From: DATBFG01 sp036558645
GTDB lineage: Bacteria; Acidobacteriota; Terriglobia; Terriglobales; Acidobacteriaceae
Length of the DNA: 6,996 bases
Direction: 5' to 3'
NCBI GenBank assembly: GCA_036558645.1
Contig: DATBFG010000046.1
Location: 1-6,996 of the forward strand
The notes under the pieces are model-generated. The model ran no database searches. It saw only the letters and a list, made by a program, of their open reading frames with translations, and was not told the DNA's origin. Of the stretch, positions 1 to 4,837 are shown piece by piece. A program made the translations under genes and the position numbers. Each line of letters begins with the position of its first letter. Position 1 is the first letter of the stretch.

Positions 1-1035
1 GCCTCGGTTGGTGTACTTCTTGGCGATAGAGACGACCAGGCGAAGGTTGGCTTCGATAAGCTCACGCTTAGCCTGCTCGGCATCCATGTCTCCCTGGATG
101 ATCTCGCGCTGAGTACGCTTGAGCTCCTGGAAGCTGACACCTGCCTCGACTTCGAGCTTCTCGAGTTCGGAACGGATCGCGCGAGACTGGCGGCGATATT
201 CCTTGCGCTGGTCTTCGCTACGGGTAGCTTCGGCCTTCTTCTCGAGGTTGTTCGATTGGCGATCGAGCGAGCGCATGCCGTCGACCGTCTTGTTGACACG
301 GTCGATCAGGCGCTTGCGTTCGGTGTTGGTGAATCCGAGGTTGCGTACGCAGAGAGAGACACGCACTACCGACTTGGCCAGGGCCAGGCGGTAACGGCGA
401 TAGTCTTTGGGACGCTTCTTCTGGTTGACCCCGGCAAACTTTTCGGCCGACACGCCAGACTTCTTGTAAGCCTTGGCGAGGTCGTCGATCTTGCCGGTGA
501 ATTCCTTCAGACGATTCTGCAGAATTTCGTCGGTGATCTCCTCTTCGTCGAAGGTGACCACTTCCTTGATAGAGCGGACGCCTTTCTTGAGATCCTCGCC
601 CATGGCGAGCAACTCATGAATGACGATGGGAGAGCGGGAAAGTGCCTTGAGAACCCGGAGTTGTCCACGTTCAATGCGCTTGGCGATTTCGACTTCGCCT
701 TCGCGCGTAAGCAGAGGGACGGTTCCCATCTCGCGCAGATACATGCGGACGGGGTCATTGGTTTTTTCGAGGGCGCCGGGAGTGAGGTCGAGCTCGACAT
801 CCTCCCCAAGCTCCTCTTCATCGAATTTTTTATCGAGCGCGGAGGAAGGCAGCTTGGGGCCTTCCAGCACATCGATTCCTTGCGTACCAATCGTGGTCAG
901 CAGATCGTCGAGGTCTTCGGGAGAGTGCACATCGTGCGGGATGAGGTCGTTGACCTGATCATAGGTCAAATATCCCTTCTCCTTCCCTGTATCGATCAGC
1001 TTTTTGATGTCATCGTACTTGTCGTCAAGAGCCAA
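1..1035 (-). CDS. rpoD: RNA polymerase housekeeping sigma factor (sigma-70), N-terminal 345 codons; 3' end outside window
   Basis: Primary sigma factor, which binds core RNA polymerase and recognises -10/-35 promoters. Read from 1035 down to 1, the frame gives 345 codons without a stop. Residues 1-60 resemble sigma region 1.1 (KGYLTYDQVNDLIP). Region 1.2 is clear at about 93-127 (NDPVRMYLREMG, then LLTREGEVEIAKRIE). A charged, helical non-conserved region follows to about 305, and region 2.1 starts at about 325 (EANLRLVVSIAKKYTNRG), where the window ends. Regions 2.2-4.2 lie outside. The start is TTG at 1035. An in-frame TGA lies 14 codons upstream (1075-1077) with no ATG or GTG between, and the first internal ATG is codon 98, inside region 1.2. 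An AGAGGA Shine-Dalgarno sits 9 bases before the TTG. It follows dnaG on the same strand after 235 bases, the classical dnaG-rpoD order. Identification is secure; the start is well supported. Confidence 0.97.
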   Translation of the reverse strand, partial: MALDDKYDDIKKLIDTGKEKGYLTYDQVNDLIPHDVHSPEDLDDLLTTIGTQGIDVLEGPKLPSSALDKKFDEEELGEDVELDLTPGALEKTNDPVRMYLREMGTVPLLTREGEVEIAKRIERGQLRVLKALSRSPIVIHELLAMGEDLKKGVRSIKEVVTFDEEEITDEILQNRLKEFTGKIDDLAKAYKKSGVSAEKFAGVNQKKRPKDYRRYRLALAKSVVRVSLCVRNLGFTNTERKRLIDRVNKTVDGMRSLDRQSNNLEKKAEATRSEDQRKEYRRQSRAIRSELEKLEVEAGVSFQELKRTQREIIQGDMDAEQAKRELIEANLRLVVSIAKKYTNRG

Positions 1036-1044
1036 GACGGATAT

Positions 1045-1050
1045 TCCTCT
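1045..1050 (-). promoter_or_regulatory. Shine-Dalgarno that fixes the rpoD TTG start
   Basis: AGAGGA on the minus strand, 9 bases before the TTG at 1035. It is the only good ribosome-binding match near the beginning of the frame and supports TTG as the initiation codon. Confidence 0.75.
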
Positions 1051-1117
1051 GTTGGCCTGCGGGGGCCAGGACGTTCAAAATCGTTTTTGTAGCGGTGGGA
1101 ATGAGATGGCGGAACCT

Positions 1118-1129
1118 GTGCGCCAGCAC
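1118..1129 (-). other. Small hairpin in the predicted rpoD leader
   Basis: Minus strand GTGC-TGGC-GCAC: a 4-bp stem with a 4-base loop, about 80 bases before the rpoD start. It is short, so it may be chance; no function is assigned. Confidence 0.2.
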
Positions 1130-1139
1130 AAACTTTCAG

Positions 1140-1148
1140 AGTATAGCA
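1140..1148 (-). promoter_or_regulatory. Candidate extended -10 promoter for rpoD
   Basis: Minus strand reads TGC-TATACT: an extended TG motif plus a -10 hexamer matching five of six consensus bases. No TTGACA-like -35 is present 17 bases upstream; extended -10 promoters can work without one. Transcription would start near 1133, giving a leader of about 100 bases before rpoD. This would let rpoD be transcribed independently of dnaG. Inference from motif only. Confidence 0.45.
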
Positions 1149-1161
1149 TGTTTTTTGCTGC

Positions 1162-1175
1162 CCCCGATATCGGGG
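1162..1175. promoter_or_regulatory. Perfect 14-bp palindrome CCCCGATATCGGGG in the dnaG-rpoD gap
   Basis: A perfect inverted repeat with no spacer, lying where the -35 hexamer of the candidate rpoD promoter would be. On the minus strand it is followed by GGCAGC and an A-run, and on the plus strand by no T-run, so it is a poor Rho-independent terminator on either strand. A dimeric regulator site is the natural reading, but no family can be named. Confidence 0.4.
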
Positions 1176-1270
1176 ATCTCTGATTTCGAAGAGGCTGCCG
1201 ACTCTATGTTTCTCGCCGCTAATGATTTAGATGGCAGAAGGTGGAGTTAAGTTTCAAGGTTCCCTGCCGT

Positions 1271-3217
1271 TCACGCGGCGCTCCCATCATCTTTTTCGGC
1301 CAAGGCTGGGTCCATAAGGGCGCGCTTGAGACGGAGCTTCTCCTGCATGAGCGATTGAAGCTCAGCGGGATCTCTGGTGGTTTGTAGCTGGCGCTGAAGT
1401 TGTTCGAGTTTCCGGCGTTTTTGGATCCTTCGAAGAGCGCGAATGGCACCCTCCACACGATCGGGTGTAAGTTCCTCATCCTCTTTCATCAGGATAGAAG
1501 CAAGAATTTTCTTGTCGGAATCAGGCAAAGGGAGTTCCATCAAGCTGGCACCGTTAGTGTCTGCCCGCATCATGGCCTCGACCAGAGATTCGGTTGCCAA
1601 GCCACGATGCAGATGCTCCCCTTGTATGGCGAACCGCGCTTGGCGGGCAGGATCAAACTCTTCTTCAGCGCCGTCGCGAGCCGAGAGATGTTCTTCAAGA
1701 ACCTGGATTTCTCTCGCCGACGCGAGGGCACGGATGAGCAGGCGTTCGGCATCGGTGACCTGAGCCTCAACTGGCGCCTTTACGGACGACATCGACCGCG
1801 TAGAAGCAGCATGCTTGAGTTCCTGGCGAAGAACCATGGAATCGATGCCGAGCTTCTGGGCGATCTCAAGCGAAAGTTCGTCACGGACGATACGGCTGGG
1901 AACCCGCTGAATGTGAGGCAGTAGGTAGTTGACTGCCTGTTGTTTGCCCTGTGGAGTACGGACTGGAAACTGAGCCTGGGCGCGAGCGATTAAGTACTGG
2001 AAGTAAGGCTGAGAGTTACGCAAGGCTTCAGCGTAGGCATCTTTCCCCTTGCGGCGGATATAAAGGTCGGGATCGAATCCCGCATCAAGAGTAAGGACCC
2101 GGATATTGAACTCGTCCTCGACGAGTAGGCCAAGTGTGCGCTCGGTAGCCTTGGCACCGGCAGTGTCAGGGTCGAAGTTCACCACAACGTTCTTGGTATA
2201 GCGCCCGAGGAGGCGAGCCTGAAGTTCGGTGAACGCTGTACCAGAACTGGCGATGACGTTGTGAAATCCTGCGGCATAAACGGAAATGCAGTCCATCTGC
2301 CCCTCGACGAGGATCGCGTAGTCGAGCTGGCGGATGCCGTCCTTGGCTAGATCCAGATTAAAGAGGACTCGGGACTTGGAATAGATGGGGGTTTCTGGGG
2401 AGTTGAGGTACTTCGGACCAGCCTTTTCATCGGTGGCGAGGGTCCGGCCAGTAAAGGCGATGATCTTGCCGGATTCGTTGGCGATGGGGAACATCACGCG
2501 GTTGCGAAATTTGGAATAAATCGGCGTAGGGCGTTGGTCGTTAGGAGTTGGCCTCTCGTCGTAGCCCTCCCCATCTCTTGGATTTTCCTTCGATGCTAAC
2601 GGATCCTGCTGACGACTGAGAGCTGACGACTGACGACTGTCCTCCTGCTTCCAGGAGAAAAGGCCGCTCTCGCGGAGGACTTGTTCTTCGAAATTGTTCT
2701 TCAGGCGATCGCGGAGGTAGAAGCCGGAGTCCGGAGCGTATCCGATGCGGAAGCGCACGATCAATTCGTGAGACAGCCCGCGGCCGGCTAAGTATTCGCG
2801 GGCATGGGCGCCTTCTGGGCGCTTGAGGTACTCCTGAAAAAAATTGCTGGCACGTTCCTGGATCTCAAGAAGGGCGGTGCGAATCTTAGCCTCTCTGGCC
2901 TCTGACGGGTTGCTGTAATTGGCCTTGGGGAGGGCGATACCCAACTTCTGAGCAACGAGGCGGACTGCTTCCGGAAAGGTGATGTTTTCGATCTTTTGAA
3001 TAAAAGAGAAAGTGTCACCCGACGCTCCACAGCCGAAGCAGTGGTAAAACTGGCGAGTAGCGTGGACTGAAAATGACGGGGTCTTCTCGTTGTGAAACGG
3101 GCATAGTCCGGAATAGTTCTGAGCGCCAGCCTTCTTGAGCTTTACGTAGTCACCGATAACGCGAACGATATCGGCCTGTTGCTTGACCTGGTATGCGAAA
3201 TCGCCGGGATTCGCCAT
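1271..3217 (-). CDS. dnaG: DNA primase DnaG, 648 aa
   Basis: Synthesises RNA primers at the replication fork, recruited by the replicative helicase. The N-terminal CHC2 zinc ribbon has C39, H42, C60 and C63 (CPFH ... CFGC). The core polymerase region shows FRNRVMFPI at 237-245 and PKYLNSPETPIYSKSRVLFNL at 268-288 (with one base-domain glycine-rich turn before it). The TOPRIM fold has VEGQMDC with E305, and the metal-binding FDPDTAG with D349 and D351. A helical C-terminal helicase-interaction domain runs from about 485 to 648 and ends in a basic coiled segment. The ATG at 3217 is chosen because MANPGDFAYQ begins the conserved family N-terminus; the frame stays open for 41 more codons to 3340, but that extension is unlike primase. 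The protein is longer than E. coli DnaG (581 aa), partly because of an extra low-complexity segment at about 191-233 encoded by two heptanucleotide repeat arrays. rpoD follows on the same strand. Confidence 0.97.
   Translation of the reverse strand: MANPGDFAYQVKQQADIVRVIGDYVKLKKAGAQNYSGLCPFHNEKTPSFSVHATRQFYHCFGCGASGDTFSFIQKIENITFPEAVRLVAQKLGIALPKANYSNPSEAREAKIRTALLEIQERASNFFQEYLKRPEGAHAREYLAGRGLSHELIVRFRIGYAPDSGFYLRDRLKNNFEEQVLRESGLFSWKQEDSRQSSALSRQQDPLASKENPRDGEGYDERPTPNDQRPTPIYSKFRNRVMFPIANESGKIIAFTGRTLATDEKAGPKYLNSPETPIYSKSRVLFNLDLAKDGIRQLDYAILVEGQMDCISVYAAGFHNVIASSGTAFTELQARLLGRYTKNVVVNFDPDTAGAKATERTLGLLVEDEFNIRVLTLDAGFDPDLYIRRKGKDAYAEALRNSQPYFQYLIARAQAQFPVRTPQGKQQAVNYLLPHIQRVPSRIVRDELSLEIAQKLGIDSMVLRQELKHAASTRSMSSVKAPVEAQVTDAERLLIRALASAREIQVLEEHLSARDGAEEEFDPARQARFAIQGEHLHRGLATESLVEAMMRADTNGASLMELPLPDSDKKILASILMKEDEELTPDRVEGAIRALRRIQKRRKLEQLQRQLQTTRDPAELQSLMQEKLRLKRALMDPALAEKDDGSAA
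2524..2551 (-). repeat. Heptanucleotide tandem repeat array (4 units) inside dnaG
   Basis: Four contiguous 7-base units on the coding (minus) strand, from 2551 down to 2524: CCAACTC, CTAACGA, CCAACGC, CCTACGC. Consensus is CCAACGC, each unit differing at no more than two positions. The array is translated in frame as part of RPTPNDQRPTP (DnaG residues 222-232), just before the conserved FRNRVMFPI motif. Confidence 0.65.
2605..2639 (-). repeat. Heptanucleotide tandem repeat array (5 units) inside dnaG
   Basis: Five contiguous 7-base units on the coding (minus) strand, from 2639 down to 2605: CAGTCGT, CAGTCGT, CAGCTCT, CAGTCGT, CAGCAGG. Three units are identical. Translated in frame as DSRQSSALSRQQ (DnaG residues 193-204). 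Because 7 is not a multiple of 3, successive units are read in different frames. The consensus unit has no stop codon in any forward frame, so the array is tolerated in this orientation. Confidence 0.75.
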
Positions 3218-3237
3218 GGTAGGGTCTTCTAGTCTGC

Positions 3238-3243
3238 ATAATA
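3238..3243 (-). promoter_or_regulatory. Possible -10 element for dnaG
   Basis: Minus strand TATTAT, about 20 bases before the dnaG ATG, in a locally AT-rich stretch (about 3238-3285) that contrasts with the GC-richer surroundings. No convincing -35 is seen at the usual spacing, and the implied leader would be very short. Weak call. Confidence 0.2.
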
Positions 3244-3448
3244 GATTAGCGAAATAAAAGCGAATATTTCGTTGGGATTTGTGAGGAAACTGTGCATATC
3301 GATGTATTGCAGTGGACAGTTTCGGAAAAGGGGTTCCCAAGGATACGCCTAAGTACCTTTTTCTCCTTGACGGAGGAATTCGCGAACGGCAAACTCAAGC
3401 CATTCCGCCTGATACTAGGCGATCTCCTTGACCGTTGGAGCAGCAGGT

Positions 3449-3655
3449 ATGAGTAGTTTGGGCCTCTCGGCTGTCGTTCAAATGTCTTTAATGGCCGGTC
3501 TGGCAGGGCTTCTTTGGCCTGAGAGAATTATGCCAGTATTTGCCGTGCTGATGTATCCCTGGGTGCCCACGCGGCGCACGTTGTGGATACACAGCTTAGG
3601 CGCGGTCGCCTTGTCGCTGCTCCTCTTCCTCACGCTCTGGGTCAGACCGGTTTAG
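3449..3655 (+). CDS. Putative small membrane protein, 68 aa, unknown function
   Basis: I do not recognise this protein. The ATG at 3449 has GGAG 8 bases upstream (3437-3440). An in-frame TTG seven codons earlier (3428) is possible but less well placed. The product is strongly hydrophobic: residues about 5-43 form one or two membrane-spanning stretches interrupted by PERIMP, followed by a polar turn PTRRT (about 45-49) and a last helix about 52-66 (GAVALSLLLFLTLW). There is no cleavable signal peptide pattern and no cysteine. It is divergent from dnaG (about 230 bases away), and a weak hairpin terminator lies 8 bases after the stop. Coding status rests on start signal, hydrophobic pattern and terminator position, so a chance frame is not excluded. 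Confidence 0.45.
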   Translation: MSSLGLSAVVQMSLMAGLAGLLWPERIMPVFAVLMYPWVPTRRTLWIHSLGAVALSLLLFLTLWVRPV

Positions 3656-3662
3656 CAACAAG

Positions 3663-3684
3663 CGCCGACTTTGACGGCGGTTTT
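3663..3684 (+). terminator. Weak candidate Rho-independent terminator
   Basis: CGCCG (3663-3667) pairs with CGGCG (3675-3679) around a 7-base loop, followed by G and four Ts. It sits 8 bases after the stop of the small membrane protein, a suitable place. The stem is only 5 bp and the T-run short. Confidence 0.35.
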
Positions 3685-3825
3685 CGCGGATCTTGTAGAA
3701 AACCTTTGGCGCGAGAAGGCGGCGTGATGTTCGCAGTCAGCTATTTCGGTATCTGTTGGAATTTCGTACAGCAGAAATGTTTTCGCCCGAGTTGTTGCAC
3801 TTTCGCGTGATGGGGTGCCTGGACA

Positions 3826-4029
3826 ATGTCGCTTCAACTTGGCGGTCTCTACGCAAAGGTAGCTAGGAAAACCGGCGTAGATGCATCATTTGTAAGTCGC
3901 GTCGCTCGCGGACAAAGAACATCGTCGCGAGTGGAACGTGTTCTTAGGCGTGAACTGGAAACTCTGCACGCCGAAATCGAAAAATTCCTGCAGAGAAAAA
4001 CAAAGAAGCGTTCCAAACGACGCGGCTAG
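3826..4029 (+). CDS. Small XRE-like helix-turn-helix protein, 67 aa
   Basis: Probable DNA-binding protein. Residues about 9-45 (YAKVARKTGVDASFVSRVARGQRTSSRVERVL) have the layout of a lambda-repressor/XRE fold: a helix, the turn TGVD, a recognition helix ASFVSRVARG, then a trailing helix. A helical charged linker (ETLHAEIEKFLQ) and a very basic tail (KTKKRSKRRG) follow, which could add non-specific DNA contacts. At 67 residues it is the DNA-binding part alone, without a sensor domain. The ATG at 3826 lacks a strong Shine-Dalgarno. It is convergent with the cupredoxin gene, separated by a GC-rich hairpin. The 170 bases upstream hold no clear promoter. The fold is likely from the pattern; target and role are unknown. 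Confidence 0.6.
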   Translation: MSLQLGGLYAKVARKTGVDASFVSRVARGQRTSSRVERVLRRELETLHAEIEKFLQRKTKKRSKRRG

Positions 4030-4059
4030 CTACATGTCACAACTGGAGAGGAACAAAGG

Positions 4060-4081
4060 GGGCGGCGAAATCCCACCGCCC
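4060..4081. terminator. Hairpin terminator shared by convergent genes
   Basis: GGGCGG (4060-4065) pairs with CCGCCC (4076-4081) around a 10-base loop, midway between the ends of the XRE-like gene (4029) and the cupredoxin gene (4107). On the minus strand it is followed by CCTTTGTT, on the plus strand by TGTCTT. Neither is a long T-run, but the position fits a bidirectional terminator. Confidence 0.5.
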
Positions 4082-4106
4082 TGTCTTCAGCTTCGGTACT
4101 TCATTG

Positions 4107-4568
4107 TTAGTTAGTGCCTTCGACCACGGTGATAACTCCACTCATAGGCGTGCCGAAGTTACCGTTCGGATCCTGGATTCCACCATCCGGGCCCGGCGCT
4201 TTGGCTTGGTTGTCCGCATCCAGCGTCGCGTGGAACGCGCAATAGAAGGGAAACACGCCAGCATGATTAAAGGTCAGGTTGAGCGTCCCGCCATTAGCCT
4301 TCAAAATTGCATGCGCACCGCGATGGCCAGCTGTGTTGAATGCATCGATGCTTACCACGGAGTGATCATCGGTATCATTGTTCACCCACTGGACGATTTG
4401 ACCAACTCGTACAGTGACCGCGAATGGCGTAAAACGATCCTCATCCGGCACGATGACTTGCCGTGCCGCAGGCGCGACGCTTTGCTGCGCCACGCCGATA
4501 GTGGAAATTCCCACCAGGCAGATGACGGCCAAGGCTAGAGCAGACCATCGAAAGGTCCTACTTGTCAT
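4107..4568 (-). CDS. Secreted cupredoxin (plastocyanin-like type I copper protein), 153 aa
   Basis: Probable exported electron-transfer or copper-binding protein. Residues 1-27 are a signal peptide: basic start (TSRTFRW), hydrophobic core ALALAVICLVGISTIG, cleavage likely after VA at 27. The mature part has the cupredoxin pattern: VTVRVGQIVQWVNNDTDDHS with H69, then FPFYCAFH with C110 and H113, and a final TPMSGVITV strand with M142 as candidate axial ligand. Between H113 and M142 lie 28 residues rich in G, P, D and N, whereas plastocyanins usually have only a few. The ATG at 4568 is chosen because it directly precedes the signal peptide and has AAGGAG 6 bases upstream (4575-4580). The frame is open to 4670, but that extension would bury the signal sequence. 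It is divergent from the ABC exporter. The partner protein is not apparent here. Confidence 0.88.
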   Translation of the reverse strand: MTSRTFRWSALALAVICLVGISTIGVAQQSVAPAARQVIVPDEDRFTPFAVTVRVGQIVQWVNNDTDDHSVVSIDAFNTAGHRGAHAILKANGGTLNLTFNHAGVFPFYCAFHATLDADNQAKAPGPDGGIQDPNGNFGTPMSGVITVVEGTN

Positions 4569-4641
4569 ACGAATCTCCTTGTCTGGACAATTTCTAAGTA
4601 CGGCGAGCTTAAGGGGTTTGTCCTCACCAACGGGCGATACG

Positions 4642-4670
4642 GTAGTACGACCGCTCGGTAGGTTTGTCAC
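4642..4670 (-). promoter_or_regulatory. Possible promoter for the cupredoxin gene
   Basis: Minus strand GTGACA (4665-4670; five of six -35 bases), 17-base spacer, then TACTAC (4642-4647; three of six -10 bases). This implies a leader of about 65 bases before the ATG at 4568. The -10 is poor, so confidence is low. Confidence 0.25.
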
Positions 4671-4680
4671 AACATTGTCA
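4664..4680. repeat. TTGTCA direct repeat phased by 11 bp in a divergent promoter region
   Basis: Two exact TTGTCA copies on the plus strand (4664-4669 and 4675-4680) start 11 bases apart, about one helical turn. Read on the minus strand the copies are TGACAA, and the outer one lies in TTGACA, the -35 consensus. They lie upstream of the cupredoxin gene and about 160 bases before the exporter gene. Confidence 0.35.
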
Positions 4681-4778
4681 AATTCACATGAACTTACAGC
4701 AGCTCTGTTTTGTGACTTGTAGGCCCAAAACTCTGAATGAGAAGCAACTCTCGCCTAGTTTTTCCCATCCTTCTCCTG

Positions 4779-4798
4779 TCGCATTGCGGGGTATGCGA
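4779..4798. other. Inverted repeat upstream of the ABC exporter
   Basis: TCGCAT (4779-4784) and ATGCGA (4793-4798) form a perfect 6-bp dyad around the 8-base TGCGGGGT loop, 39 bases before the exporter start. It could be an operator half-site pair or a leader hairpin. There is no T-run, so it is not a terminator. No clear promoter was found for the exporter in the 269-base spacer. Confidence 0.3.
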
Positions 4799-4837
4799 TC
4801 GGCGTACCATTCCTGACCCCTCGGCAGGTACCACATT

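Noticed and set aside
256..1092. A long open frame (278 codons) on the plus strand opposite rpoD
   Set aside because: The minus strand encodes recognisable sigma-70 regions 1.1, 1.2 and 2.1 throughout. The plus-strand frame is its mirror and has no family features or ribosome-binding site.
1162..1175. The CCCCGATATCGGGG palindrome as a dnaG transcription terminator
   Set aside because: There is no T-run after it on the minus strand (an A-run follows instead) and a loop-free perfect palindrome makes a poor RNA hairpin.
1400..1924. A 174-codon plus-strand open frame opposite the 3' part of dnaG
   Set aside because: It is fully inside the well-supported primase gene on the other strand, and its product has no recognisable pattern.
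3218..3340. A 41-codon upstream extension of dnaG to an ATG at 3340
   Set aside because: The extension is unlike primase N-termini, while MANPGDFAYQ at 3217 matches the family start. The AT-rich stretch within it is more likely promoter or leader.
3361..3376. The TTCTCC-TTGAC-GGAGGA inverted repeat in the dnaG upstream spacer, containing a TTGACG that might be a -35
   Set aside because: The stem is short and includes a G-T pair. No T-run follows and no -10 lies at the right distance, so neither terminator nor promoter is supported.
3727..3810. A 27-codon plus-strand frame beginning ATG at 3727, with a purine-rich stretch just upstream and several cysteines
   Set aside because: It is very short, the ribosome-binding spacing is poor and it resembles nothing known. 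The 170-base gap 3656-3825 otherwise shows only the weak terminator.
4569..4670. A 34-codon upstream extension of the cupredoxin frame
   Set aside because: The ATG at 4568 has a strong Shine-Dalgarno and immediately precedes a clean signal peptide, which an extension would make internal.
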